In this document: positions 27,701 to 37,296 of the stretch, one piece after another
Layout of the letters: each line of letters opens with the position of its first letter
How positions within the stretch are numbered: the stretch's first letter is position 1
Assembly (NCBI GenBank): GCA_013399695.1
Contig: VXAU01000684.1
Coordinates: 176,908-240,907 of the forward strand
Direction of reading: 5' to 3'
DNA length: 64,000 bases
Source of the DNA: Formicarius rufipectus
Lineage: Eukaryota > Chordata > Aves > Passeriformes > Formicariidae
Program-made: the position numbers and the translations under genes
The notes under the pieces: generated by a model
Database searches by the model: none
What the model saw: the letters and a program-made list of their open reading frames with translations, nothing else
What the model was told of the DNA's origin: nothing

Positions 27701-29107
27701 ACTTCAGCTAAATTGGGAATACAGAAATGCAATGGGCTTCACCTAGTTACCAAAAATTCTACACTTACTGGTACTGCTGGAAGCAGGAACAGCAGCAAGG
27801 CTGGCACCAGAAGAACCACTTCTAAAGGAATCATTTGGCATTTGAAAGCAAAACCTAAATAGATATATTCAATCTAAATAGATTGTAGCAAAGCCTCACC
27901 AAAACATCCAAGCTGTTAAGAGCTTAAGAATGGAGAACAGCATCAGAAAGGTCTTTTTCTTACTGAAACATGAAAACCAGACCTCACTTTTCTATCAGAG
28001 AGCTCTCAGAAGAGCACGTATTTTCCACTTGGTCAGACTAATTAGCACAGCACTGGAAACATTCAATATTGTTTCCTGTCATTTACTCTGTGGCACATTC
28101 CTGCCTCCTTTCCTCTTGTAATTCCGTATTTTCCTAGAATACCCAACTGGTACAAAACACTCAGCCCAGCTCCAAGGGTAACACTAAGGGTGTGGAATGG
28201 CCACTGCAGAAGAAGGATCAGGCAGCCAAAAGCTTTTCAAGCAATCCACTGGCCCTTGCCCTCAGAGGGGATGGGCACAGTGGTGCCTTGGTCAGCCAGA
28301 GTGCCCTCTCTGTCACCAGCTTGCACAGACAGGGTGGTTTCCCACAGGTGAAGATTTTCTTCCCCTTCCACCTTTTCATTAAAGAAGAGCCAAGGGCAGG
28401 AATTGTCACTGTGTTCATTACTACACATAATTGTGTTCTGCCAAGACTCTTATGCCAGGAACCTCTTGCTGTAACTAGGAAAAAAAACCAAAACAAAAAC
28501 ATCCTGTTAAAAGGCTAAAAATAATTTAAAAAATAAAAAAAGGAGAACACAATCAAGATGACTGATTAAGGAAGATTATGATTAGTTAGAGAATAAGCAT
28601 ACAGGGGCTGTGGGAAGAAAATGCAGCTCTTAATTCTGTGAATCACGTCTCTTGGATGAAAAGAGCAGGAAGCCCTTCAGGGGAACTGCAGTGGCACCGA
28701 AAGGTGGTTCAGAACAGAAATCTAAATTTCTTTCCTCTCCCATAAAGGCGAAGGCACCGGCTATTCGGGAGGCACGTCCTTCACACGCCGCGGGCATTGC
28801 CAAACGGGACGGCCGCCCCCGCGGCGAGGGGAGCGGGGGAGCAACAGGTCCCCTCAGGGATGTGCGGGCCGGGCCCTCGGGGGGCACCGGGCCGAGGGCG
28901 GCCGGTCCCGGGGCAGCCAGGCGGGGAAGGCAACCCTGGCGTGCCCCGGAAGGTGGGCGGAGGAGCCGGAGGTCCTGCGGGACCTGGGGAGGCAGCCCGG
29001 GAGCGGCCCCGGCCCCAAAGCGGGCGGGGCGGCCTAACCCGGGCCGGGCCTTGGGGCCTGAGCCGCCCGGGGGTCGGTACCTGGACGGGTTCCTGCAGCA
29101 CCGTCAT
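3792..29107 (-). CDS. CDC27: CDC27 (APC3), anaphase-promoting complex TPR subunit, 19 coding exons
   Basis: CDC27 is a scaffold subunit of the APC/C ubiquitin ligase; its homodimer binds the IR tails of CDC20, CDH1 and APC10 to drive cyclin and securin degradation. Coding exons, 5' to 3' on the minus strand: 29107-29081, 24113-24038, 21088-20941, 19777-19652, 18739-18642, 18049-17895, 17777-17563, 16696-16582, 14217-14102, 13716-13617, 13398-13191, 12277-12105, 10935-10783, 9582-9374, 8703-8586, 7926-7798, 7623-7549, 6089-5933, 3874-3792. The sum is 2481 nt, 826 residues plus TAA, against about 824-830 in human; all phases join. The N terminus reads MTVLQEPVQ and the C terminus ends ESDEF. 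Residues ~10-158 are the N-terminal TPR dimerisation block, ~160-460 a Ser/Thr/Pro-rich linker with a basic KMKFPPKIPNRK segment, and ~462-775 the C-terminal TPR superhelix, including YGLGMIYYKQEKFSLAEM. Intron 1 is ~5 kb. The exon 18 donor is weak and has an in-frame alternative. The remembered human protein guided exon choice. Confidence 0.97.
4076..4340 (-). mobile_element. CR1 LINE 3' fragment in CDC27 last intron
   Basis: Reverse-complement CR1 tail with GGTTTGGGTCAGAAGGGCCC at ~4083, the CCATGGGCAGGGACACCTTC block at ~4131 and GGAATTCCTTTCC at ~4263. It lies between CDC27 exons 18 and 19, about 200 bp upstream of the exon 19 acceptor. Confidence 0.87.
4976..5031. repeat. T/G-rich low-complexity tract
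   Basis: Runs of T interrupted by G (TTTTTTTTTTTG, then GGTTTTTTTGGGG repeated) within the last CDC27 intron. On the CDC27 sense strand this is A/C-rich. It is a simple-sequence tract with no coding content. Confidence 0.7.
6975..7258 (+). mobile_element. CR1 LINE 3' fragment in CDC27 intron 17
   Basis: Sense-oriented CR1 tail: ACTGCCAGAGGGCAGGATTA at ~7030, GGGAAGGAATTCCTCCC, CAGAGAAGCTGTGGTTGTCC at ~7111, GTCCCTGCCCATGGCA and the terminal TCCCTTCCAACCCAAACC. Confidence 0.9.
9146..9294 (+). mobile_element. CR1 LINE 3' fragment in CDC27 intron 14
   Basis: Sense CR1 tail from CTGTTCCATCCCTGGAAAGG through GGTGTCCCTGCCCATGG to TGTGGGATTCTATGAAATC. Its end lies about 80 bp from CDC27 exon 14, just inside the intron downstream of that exon. 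Confidence 0.88.
11275..11545 (+). mobile_element. CR1 LINE 3' fragment in CDC27 intron 12
   Basis: Sense CR1 tail: TGGCTTCCCACTGCCAGAGG at ~11295, AGAGAGGCTGTGGCTGCCCC, GTGTCCCTGCCCATGTCAGG, ending near TATTCTGTGATGAGG. Confidence 0.9.
12836..12965. repeat. AT-rich island with short direct repeats
   Basis: About 130 bp of mostly A/T in CDC27 intron 11. It contains two copies of TGTAATATTATAA at about 12909 and 12924. No gene or element is recognised. Confidence 0.5.
14540..14612. repeat. A/C-rich low-complexity tract
   Basis: Poly(A) interrupted by single C residues (AAAAC and AAAC units) followed by ACCCCACCAAAC-type sequence, in CDC27 intron 8. It is simple sequence only. Confidence 0.65.
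16783..17012 (-). mobile_element. CR1 LINE fragment in CDC27 intron 7
   Basis: Reverse-complement CR1-type sequence: ATCCTGAGCTGGGAGGAACC near 16791, GATCCAACCCCTGGCCCTGC, and GAGATCCAACCTGACCCTCC near 16982. It differs in subfamily from the other tails. It begins about 85 bp upstream of the exon 8 acceptor. Confidence 0.72.
18160..18285 (-). mobile_element. CR1 LINE 3' fragment in CDC27 intron 5
   Basis: Reverse-complement tail: GGAATCACAGAGTGGTCTGA at ~18163, GAAAGGACCTTTACTATAAC, and CCATGGACAGGGACACCTCC near 18224. It is short and more diverged than most copies here. Confidence 0.8.
21833..21962 (+). mobile_element. CR1 LINE 3' fragment in CDC27 intron 2
   Basis: Sense CR1 tail: GAACCTGGATGGGGCACTGA, ACCTGGTCTACTGGGAGGTG, CTGCCCAGGGCAAGG, ending at ACCAGTCTGATTCTATAAAT. 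Confidence 0.83.
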
Positions 29108-29700
29108 CCTGCTCCTGCCGGCCTCCGCCTCCTGGTCGCCGAGCCCGAGCGGGGCGGTCGCAGCCCCGGCCCCGGTCCAGCTCAGAGCGAGTCCCGGCGG
29201 GGCCCAGCCCGGCCGCGGCTCATTTGAACCCGCACCGACCGTTACCGGAGCGAGCGAGGCCGGCGGGCGCCGAGTGTGCCCGAACCGGCGGCGGAAACAG
29301 CCGAACCTCTCGCCGGAAATACCCGAAGGTGCAGGCGGAAAGAGCCGAGCGCCGGCGGTAAAACGGCGAGCGGAGCCGCGCTTGGCGGGCGGGAGGAAGC
29401 ACCGTCGCGACGGAAATGGCCGAGCCGAGGACGAAGGTGTCCGAACCGGGGCGGAGATAACCGAGCGGCAACGGAGCTGCCCGAGTGAGAACGGAAATGG
29501 CCGACTGTGAGAGGGAGCCCTCGGCGCGGTCAAGGGCTTGCCCTTCCGAGTCCCTTTGTGCCCAAGGGATGTGGGAACTTGGGCGCTGTGCCACCAAACG
29601 GGCTCTGGGGCTCCCCCGGTGTGCCGGAGCTCCTCGCGGTGCCGGTGCGAGGGCTCTCTCCCGCCGTCGCCGGTGTGTGCTGAGCCAGCCCCGGCCCCTG
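28760..29700 (-). promoter_or_regulatory. CDC27: CpG-island promoter of CDC27
   Basis: From ~28760 to ~29700 the sequence becomes very GC- and CpG-rich, in sharp contrast to the AT-rich introns to the left. The CDC27 start codon lies inside at 29105-29107, and exon 1 ends after nine codons at a GTACCG donor. No TATA box was seen, as usual for housekeeping promoters. Transcription probably starts between ~29110 and ~29500; the exact site cannot be read. Confidence 0.8.
29251..29505. repeat. ~20-bp periodic array in the CDC27 promoter
   Basis: A degenerate unit, roughly CGGAAATGGCCGAG, recurs every 20-22 bp. Clear copies start at 29271, 29292, 29314, 29336, 29411, 29432, 29452, 29472 and 29492. 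Weaker in-phase copies are at 29251, 29356, 29371 and 29391. Each good unit contains a GGAA core (ETS/GABP-like), and several contain ATGGCCG, resembling a YY1 core. It looks like an eroded minisatellite of ~13 units, 140-400 bp upstream of the CDC27 ATG. Confidence 0.72.
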
Positions 29701-29796
29701 TGCCCGCTCCCAGCGGTGGGGTCAGCACTGGCCAGGTCCTGGTCTGGAGGGTCCTGAGGGGTCCTGTGCTCCTGGTGCTACCCAGGTAGGTTCAGC

Positions 29797-30245
29797 CACG
29801 AGATCACAGGATCAGTTGTGTTGGAAAAGCACTCCCAGTCCATCGAGTCCACCCTGTGCTTGTTCCCATCTTGTCACCAGCTCAGAACACTGAGTGCCAT
29901 ATCCAGTCGTTCCTTGGACACCTCCAGGCGTGAGGACTCCACCACCTTCCTAGGCAGCCCTTTCCAATGCCTAACCACCCTTTCCATGGAGAAAATGCTT
30001 CTGATGGCCAACCTGTCCCTCCCCTGGCACAACTTGAGGGTGTTTCCTCTCATCCTGTCCCTTACTCCTTGAGAGCAGAGTCCAGTCCCTCCTTGGATCC
30101 GTCAGGGAGTTGCAGAGAGCAAGAAAGTCCCCACTGAGCCTCCTCCAGGCTGAGGCCCCCCCCACTCCTTCAGCTGCTCCTGCTGCTCCAGTCCCTTCCC
30201 CAGCTCCGCTCCCTTCCCTGGACACCCTCCAGCCCCTCATATCCA
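29797..30245 (-). mobile_element. CR1 LINE fragment upstream of CDC27
   Basis: Long reverse-complement CR1 tail: GATCACAGGATCAGTTGTGT at ~29803, CCTTGGACACCTCCAGGCGT, GGCAGCCCTTTCCAATGCCT, TCCCCTGGCACAACTTGAGG and CACTGAGCCTCCTCCAGGCT. It abuts the upstream edge of the CpG island. Confidence 0.88.
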
Positions 30246-33200
30246 TGAGTAAAACAGACACACTGGAGTATGGGGACAAGGTGGGTAATTTGCCAATCAC
30301 ACTTTGGTTTGAAGGTGCCCCATCTCCTGGCACACAGAACATTCCCGAAAGAATGGGATAAGGAGGCACAATTAAACCTCAAGTCATAAAAAGTACCAAC
30401 CTAATATTAGCCACCTGTAAGTAGCAGAGGCCTTCCTCCTCCAAATCCTGCTGTGGGCTTCCTGAAGTACAATCAGCCATAACACCACCCTTACACACAC
30501 CTACACACAGACTCTGTGCTCCATCCTGCTCTCCCCAGTACTCTGCACTTGCACTCAGCTGCCTGAAGGTCAGATCTGGACATACTGCTGAGCACACGTG
30601 CGCAGGGGCTGCCTCTGTGTGTGAGAACAAAAGCTCTGTGTGGGGCCGGGGGGCTCAGTCTGCCTCTTTCCTTGTCTCTGAAAGCTTTAGCTGTGTTTGT
30701 TGTGAGCAGTAAATCTGCAGGTGTTTGCTTCTGGGGTGTGAACAGGCAAAGCTTTTTTCAGTCCCTCACCTGAGAAGTACTGGGGCAGGGAGCAGTGCTT
30801 TTCCCTGAGATAGGCACGTGGCTAAGTGGCAGGTTCACTGAGTCATTTTGCCAGACACGAGGAGGTGAAAACGTGACAGTGAAGTGTCATCTCCCCTGAA
30901 GGCCTTTGGTGATGATGATGGTGATGTGTGCAAGTCATCTGGAGCTTCAAGGAGCCTTTCAAGGAGCACAGTCCATGTTGTTGTTCCTCCTCCTCCTGGT
31001 CTTGTGCACTGCTGATAACTCCTGGGGATGAAAGGTGGCTCCATTTATCCCATTCCACAGGGCACAGATCTCCTGACATCCAGACCTTCTTTGGTACGAG
31101 AGTCTGTCTTATCACAGCCTGAGGAGACACAGGCTCTCCTGAGTGTGGGGGTTCCTTCTGCCTCTGCTCAGAGTCCCCTGGGCTTCATGTAAAGCATCCA
31201 GACTGTAAAAGGTCAGTGTTTACTCTTGTCTTTGGAGATCTGGATTTACAGAGACTCCTCCAGTCCTACACTACAGGTCTGCCTGTGGGATCACTCATTG
31301 GCATCCACAGATGCTTTTATAAATGTCTGTGGTACTAAAACCTCTTGCTCTGTAGAATCTCGGCTTTTCCAGAGGAGAGGAGCAGCTTTTCCAGGGGAGT
31401 AGGCATGGGGGTGCATATAGAGGTACAGACATATATGCTGCATCTGTGCATCATTCCAGCCTGCTTTGCTACAAACTTTATCCTAAAGAGACAGAACAGG
31501 TGCCCAAAGTGAAGCAAGGCTGGCTCTTATCCCGAGGGTGCCTCAAGGGCTGGATTTTTCACATGGAAAGACTACATTTTCTTGTAATTCTGTCACTTTC
31601 CAGTGCACTCTTTCTGTCTGTCTCTTTTCATATCTTATTTCAGTTTTATTTTAGTGTCACTCCTGTCAGTGTGGGCGCTGGAGGTTTAAATACAAAGCTT
31701 GTGCTCTGCATAGAGGAGTGAGAGTGCAGCCTCCTGACTTGCTAGGGCAGGAATTTCACGGCTATAGGAGGGATATCATGGCACCAGCAAGGATATCTTG
31801 GCTCCAGAACCCCAGTCCCTGCTGTGGATTTTCTCTGCGAGTCCAGGCAGATCCCTGCCTCTCCCTTCTCTGTTCCTCTCCACCATAGCACATTCCTCAG
31901 CAGGAGCTGATGCCACAGCAGTGACAAGGACAAAGGTGACCCCAGAGCGAGTGTGCAGGAAGCAGAGTCCCTTCTCACCCTCCCCATCCCTGCTCTAGTT
32001 CTGGATTAGGTTAAAAGACAGATAGCACATTAAAGCCAAGAGGTGCCCAGATTCTGCCTAGTGGGAGCTGTAGAAGGAGCTCAAATCTAATCTTGCATCT
32101 ATAAACAGCTTATGTTGCTTTTTATGAGCAATGGAATCAAACAGTGGGAATTGAAAGCAGCTGTTACTCAGTCACTGCACAGGAACAGCTGAAGGCAAGC
32201 ACGTTGGAGTAAAACACTTTCAATTTCTAGTCAAAGTCTGAGTGAGGACGTTGGGAAAAGGAACAAATCAAAGGAAAGTGCTTTTTGCTCCCAGGTGTTC
32301 TGCTGATGGGAGGGCTGAGTTATCTGTCATGAATTATTCACGGCTTGTGGTGCTGCTCTGATGATTGTTTTGCAGGTAGGAAGAGGGAGAGAGTCACCAG
32401 CTTGTACCATACAGCTGCTGGCTGGAACACCAACTACCTGGAGAGGAACCATCCTGGCAGCCCACCCTGGCTGGGCTCCTGCACTCCAGAGACCAGTCAC
32501 CCCTTGCAGTGGGGCCTGGGCCCAGAAATACCTCTCCTTTCCCCATTTTCCTTCCCCCTTGTTGATTCATTAGGATTCAACTTCCAGGAAACCTTGCAAA
32601 CTAGACTTTTGGATCTGTCAATTATAGAGAAAAAAGAACACTTTTGATGTTTTATCTGATGTTTTGGGGTTTTTAAGGGCCTTTTCTGACTGGCACAGGC
32701 AGTGTGTTGATGAAGGAGAGGTGCAGTGGGTCTCTCCCGGGACCAGGCCAATGACAGGGCCAAGCAGGTCCCTCTTTGCTCCGTGGTGCTCTTCAGCCTG
32801 GCCCTAGAGGGAATGCTGCAGGGGCAGCCGGGGCTACAGGTTTGAAAAAGGACTGCTTTGAGGGCAGAGGGGAGGTGAAGAACCTGCCCAAACCAGGGTG
32901 TCTGTTTGATGCAACATGTCCCTCATGTTCTTGCTTCAGGTTTGCATCAGCAAGAGGTAGCCAGACTTCAGGCCAGCTTCTGGCCCATGCCAGAGGTGGG
33001 GTGATGATCCTCACCCCCAAGTCTGAACTCTTTCCTTACATTCCATGCCTCTTCCCTCTTTCCATGGGAATATCCTGTTACTCCTGAGAGCTGATGGGGA
33101 CTGAGGGGACTCCACCCACTGCATCAATGAGTAATTCCAAGCCAAAGCAGACAAACCATGTAAGGGACAAAGGTATTAATTTAATGAGCCAAATGTTACA

Positions 33201-33623
33201 GAAAAAACCTGAAAAGAATAACTTAAAGTTTAAAACCAAGTTGCAGATGTCTCACTGTATACCAGGAATAGGCACACACACGTGGAGACCAATGAGTGGC
33301 AGCTCCCACAAAACACCACATGGGAAGGATATGGATGGAGGAATCTTGATCTTCATGCTGCTCAGTCCAAACATTTCCAAGAGCCTGGGAGACAAGTAGG
33401 AGAGACCTCAATGCAGTGAGTCTGTGTGAGTGTGCTCCTTCCCAAATAAACCCAAAATGTCAATAGCTGTAATTCCATATAATTAAAAAAGAGTTTTATA
33501 TGGATATAGTTTAGTGAAGAATTAAGTCTCCTACTGGTATTTGCCACCCAACCATCTCTGCCCCTGGCTGTTCCATGCAGGATTTCCAGTTTGGAGGAAC
33601 AGCAGGAGGCTCCATGAACTCAC
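30246..33623. other. Intergenic region between CDC27 promoter and MYL4; may hold a MYL4 3' UTR exon
   Basis: No conserved protein-coding exon was recognised on either strand. MYL4 has a strong donor just after its stop codon, so a noncoding terminal exon should lie somewhere here. A reverse-strand ATTAAA hexamer at 33180-33185 is a weak candidate signal. The acceptor was not identified. Confidence 0.4.
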
Positions 33624-33638
33624 CTGAAGTTTCTCCTT
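33624..33638 (-). other. MYL4: MYL4 3' UTR start ending at a strong splice donor
   Basis: Only 15 nt after the stop codon the minus strand reads CAG then GTGAGTT, a near-perfect donor (exon end 33624). This predicts an intron in the 3' UTR and a noncoding last exon, an arrangement I recall from related essential light chain genes. The junction is close enough to the stop to be expected to escape nonsense-mediated decay. Confidence 0.65.
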
Positions 33639-36600
33639 TCAGCCAGACATGATGTGCTTGACAAAAGCTGAGGACAAATGAGAGTGTGAGAGGTCAGAGG
33701 GTGCTGTGAGCTCGGGGGGGCTGGAGGGGCAGCAGGGAATACTCCCAGTCCAAACACCCCAAGGATGCCAGGACTGATATTCCTCCTTTTGTTTCCACTT
33801 TTTTCATGGCAACCCCAGCCTGGTTAGAGTGATACCAAACCTTGGAGTTGAGCTGGTATAATTTTCCCCAGTTTTCTGATGCCAAGGGAAATGGGTCCCC
33901 TCTTTTCCTCAACACTGTCCAATTTCAATGGTTCCCAAATTTAACCCCCGCCCCTATTCCAGACTTTCACCCTCTTGAAGCCATGAGCGATCCAGGTCTC
34001 CAAATGTTCCCAATTTGCCTCTGCTATGAAAGATGCTGGCTTTGTTTATTTTTGATAGCTCACAACAGAACAGTGCCAAAACTGGGGATAAAACAGTCCC
34101 AAAACCCTTGGAAACGTGCTGTCTTCAGCTGCTTTTCCTGGAAATCACTGGCACAACTGCATTGTTCCTACCCCAGCTGACTTGTGTTAGTGCTCTTTTC
34201 AGAAAGATTTTGGAGGGTGGTCCACACCTCCCTCCCAGTGATCAGCAATGTCATAGAATCATGGAATCATAAAGGTTGGGAAAGACTTTTAAGATCATCA
34301 AGTCCAACTGAGATTAGCACCCTAAGACACAACTGTGTCTGAGATGGGGATCTCTCACTCTTACCTTCATAGTTGATACAACCATTGGCATCTTCCTGAC
34401 CCGCCATGAGCTGCTCCACTTCGCTTTCTGTCATCTTCTCCCCTGGAAGAAGAGGATGGAGATGTGAGGAGAAGGATTCTCTGTCTGCCAGGACCTTCCC
34501 ATCCTTATTCCGGAGAGCCAAAGACACCAGAGGAAAGAACAGGGGATTAAAGAAGAGCTGTGTGCCCACAGGCTGAGAGGACTCTCCACCTCACCTGGCC
34601 CACACCTGAAGCTGTGGCATAAGATGGAAAAGGCCATGCAGTGAGGAGCCGTTGACTCCCACAAGAGCCTACAAGCAGCAGAGTGAGAAGGGTCTCTGCG
34701 ACACAACACCAGCCAACTACCCACGCCACTTGCCTAGGAAGAGCTGAGGGTGGCCCTGCCCTGCTGCCCTCCCGGTGCCAGCCCGTACCCAGTGTGACCA
34801 GCACGTGGCGCAGCTCAGCCCCCATGACCATCCCGTTGCCCTCCTTGTCAAAGACACGCAGCCCTTCCACGAAGTCCTCAAAGGTGCCCTGCTCCTTGTT
34901 GCGGGTGAAGTGCTGCAGGATGGGGAGGAAGGTCTCAAAGTCCAGCATCTTTGTGTTCATTTCTGCAAGGGGGAAGGGGATGGCATTTATATCACAGAAT
35001 GTTCTGAGCTGGAAGGGGCTCACGAGGATCGAGTCCAACTCTTAAGTGAATAGCCCATAATGGGATCAAACCAACAACCTTGGCATTATAAGCACCATGC
35101 TCTGAGACTGAACTCAGCCTCTTGAGGGCCTCCTGCTCAACCCCCCCTGGGCTTACTGGAGATGGGGGGCTATACTATTATACTTGAGATTGGAAGATCC
35201 ATATTAGGAATATGGCATTAACATCAGGGGACTGCACAGACACCACTGATATCAGCCCAAAATTAAAGCTGCAGGTGGGTTCTCTGTCACCAGGGCAATG
35301 TGGCCACGCTGGGACTGCTCCAGTTACACCAGTTTGTACCAGTTCAGGATAAGGTCTGCTAAGAATCACTTGCCACCATCCCTGGGTGCGCGCCACCTGT
35401 TTCTTACATCAGCTGTGGTATGGGGGAGTGAAGGAATTACACAGGAATGAAGCCCGTCTGCCTAATTTCCTTCCCAACTCCTTCATCTTGCAGGGTTGTT
35501 GTTACAGGGAACGTAATTCTCTACTTGCTGCCAGGGAGCACAGGGATTGCTTGCCCCCTTCCTGTCCCCAGTTTGCTGTCACCTTCTGGTTTGGGCTTGC
35601 CCAGCACCTTCAGGACCTCTGCGTTGGTGGGGTTGTGGCCGAGTGCTCGGAGCACGTCCCCACACTGCCCATAGCTGATCTGCATCGTCCCCGCAGGCGT
35701 CCGGTCAAACAGCCCAAAGGCTTCTCTGAACTCTGTGGGAAGAAGAACCCAGATGCCCCTGTCTGTGCCTGCCCCATTTCCCACCCCACTGAAGCGAGTC
35801 CTGCCTGGTGGTCAGGGAAGCCATGGACACATGTGGGGTGGGCATCTTCTAAATGTGTCACAGCCCTGTGTGAGATTGAGCAACATGGGCTGGAGGTTGC
35901 CAGACTCCTTGGATGAGTCCTGCAGCTGCTGGAGCAGGTTTTGTCACTCATGCAGAGCTGGCTGGGTGACCTGCTGGGTTGCTGGGTCCCGGTAGGCTCT
36001 GCTGCAAGGACATCCCTGTTCATCCCCTTTCCCACTCCTGGGCCAGGGCTCTGTCTGCATGGGGACAAGCAGGCTGGTCCCAGAGGCTGCCACTCCCACC
36101 AGAACCCCTGACTTTGACCCAGGCTGCATCTCACACCATGAATGAGAAAGATCTTTCCCTGCCAGACGCTTTCCTACTGGCCTTTCTCCTGCGAGGGGAT
36201 TTGATGTGTTCGGCTTTGGCTCTCATGTCTGTGGTGAAAAACTACCTGGAAAAAGGATTCCCCATTTCTAAAGCCATCTCTGGGAGAAGCTGGACTTGGC
36301 ACTTACCTTCAATCTGCTCTGCTGTGAATTCAATCTGTGAAGAGAAGGGAACAGAGCTTGGCATGAGGGGTGTGTTACTGCCACGGGAAGAAGGGGGCTC
36401 TCCCCTCTGGACCTCTTCCTCCCCAAGCCCAGGGCAGGGACCATATCCATGCATGTCCCAGAGCAGAGCCCAGATCCCTGTGGAAAGCACAGCCAGCAGC
36501 AGGGCGGGGGCAGACAGAGGGATGCTCAGACCGCAGTCAGGGCTATTTTCAGTGGAAAGAATGTTATTTTAATGTATGATTCCTAGTTCAAGTGATTAAA

Positions 36601-37177
36601 CAGCCTCTGTCCATGCTGAGCCTGCTCTTAATAACTCCCCTGCCACAGCTCTGGCTTAAAAACGTGACTGCTGGGGAATCACAGAAAAAGCGAGCACCCA
36701 TTGTGGAGACTTGGATAAAAGAGGCTCTTTCGTGGAGGAGGCAATGAAATGCTTTAGGGTGGAGACAGTGGGTGGCAGGAAAGGTTTTTATTGCTGCTGG
36801 GGCCCTGACACGGGGTCGCAGCAGGAGCTGGGGGAGTTTGACTCCACAGCGGTTCCCTCCAGTGAGAGCTGTGCAAGACTGGGTGGGGAAGACTCAAACA
36901 CCCCCCCAGTAAGGAGAGCATCGCTCCCACTCTGCTGCATCTGCACAACCCAGCAATTTCCCCCTCCCAAGCCTGGCTTCCAGCCTGACTGACGCCTTTT
37001 GTGTGGCGCTTCGCATCACCCATGCCCGGCAGATGATGGGCACGAAGGGAGACAGTGACATCTTCATTCCTCACTCACCTTCACGCTCTTGGGATCGAAG
37101 GCAGGCTCCCGGCAGGGCTCCGAACCCGCGGCTGCTTTGCCCATTTCCTTCTTCGGATCGGGTTTCTTGAGCGGCAT
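33639..37177 (-). CDS. MYL4: MYL4, essential myosin light chain (atrial/embryonic type), 6 coding exons
   Basis: MYL4 encodes the alkali (essential) light chain that wraps the first IQ motif of the sarcomeric myosin lever arm in atrial and embryonic muscle. Coding exons, 5' to 3' on the minus strand: 37177-37079, 36334-36307, 35732-35583, 34962-34789, 34442-34365, 33667-33639, total 558 nt, 185 residues plus TGA. The tiny 28-nt second exon is typical of essential light chain genes. The protein starts MPLKKPDPKKEMGK, has degenerate EF-hand segments (EAFGLFDRTPAGTM near residue 45, LRVFDKEGNGMVMGAELRHV near 120, and a C-terminal one) and ends FVKHIMSG. Human MYL4 is 197 residues because of a longer Ala-Pro N-terminal repeat, which is absent here. 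MYL4 is preferred over MYL1 and MYL3 because of the close match of the exon 3-4 body to human MYL4 as I recall it and because it neighbours CDC27, as in human. Upstream is a TATA box. Confidence 0.95.
34250..34332 (-). mobile_element. CR1 LINE 3' end in MYL4 intron 5
   Basis: Reverse-complement CR1 terminus: CATAGAATCATGGAATCATA at ~34252, GGTTGGGAAAGACTTTTAAG, GATCATCAAGTCCAACTGAG. It begins about 30 bp downstream of the MYL4 exon 5 donor. Confidence 0.85.
34991..35130 (-). mobile_element. tRNA-Ile-headed SINE with CR1 tail (TguSINE1-like)
   Basis: On the minus strand the element starts near 35130 with a tRNA-Ile-like head. A box A region (GGCTGAGTTCAGTCTCAGAG) lies near 35118, the anticodon arm GTGCTTATAATGCC follows, and box B GGTTTGATCCC is at 35072-35062. 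It then passes through TTAAGAGTTGGACTCGATCC into a CR1 3' tail ending near 34991. This tRNA-Ile plus CR1 architecture is what I recall for the zebra finch family TguSINE1. It lies in MYL4 intron 3, its 3' end only 28 bp from exon 4. Confidence 0.8.
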
Positions 37178-37250
37178 CACTGCGATTTGCGGAGGTGCGG
37201 GGTGGGTTGGGAAGAGAATGGAGGGATGAAAGGCGAAGGCTGCTCCTTCC

Positions 37251-37258
37251 CTTATATA
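37251..37258 (-). promoter_or_regulatory. MYL4: TATA box of MYL4
   Basis: TATATAAG on the minus strand, 74 bp upstream of the MYL4 ATG (37175-37177). This would place the transcription start near 37225. A TATA promoter fits a strongly tissue-restricted muscle gene. An E-box CAGCTG lies upstream at 37291-37296. Confidence 0.7.
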
Positions 37259-37290
37259 CAGAGCCCAGTCCTCACCCCGGAGGGGCAGGC

Positions 37291-37296
37291 CAGCTG
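37291..37296. promoter_or_regulatory. E-box upstream of MYL4
   Basis: CAGCTG, the palindromic E-box bound by myogenic bHLH factors, is 33 bp beyond the TATA box. A CTATAAAAGG stretch at ~37317 resembles a CArG box with one mismatch. Function is inferred from motif and position only. Confidence 0.4.

Noticed and set aside
29251..29505. Periodic array considered as CRISPR
   Set aside because: Units and spacers are too short and too degenerate, and the locus is a vertebrate CpG-island promoter with CDC27 exon 1 adjacent.
28781..29728. 315-codon minus-strand open frame over the CpG island
   Set aside because: It includes the real CDC27 exon 1 (MTVLQEPVQ) but then runs through the donor. Its length comes from high GC content, which depletes stops. 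Two overlapping plus-strand frames here have the same cause.
35036..35130. Possible tRNA-Ile gene on the minus strand
   Set aside because: Box A is degraded, and the 3' end runs into a CR1 tail instead of an acceptor stem and terminator. It is better explained as the head of a SINE.
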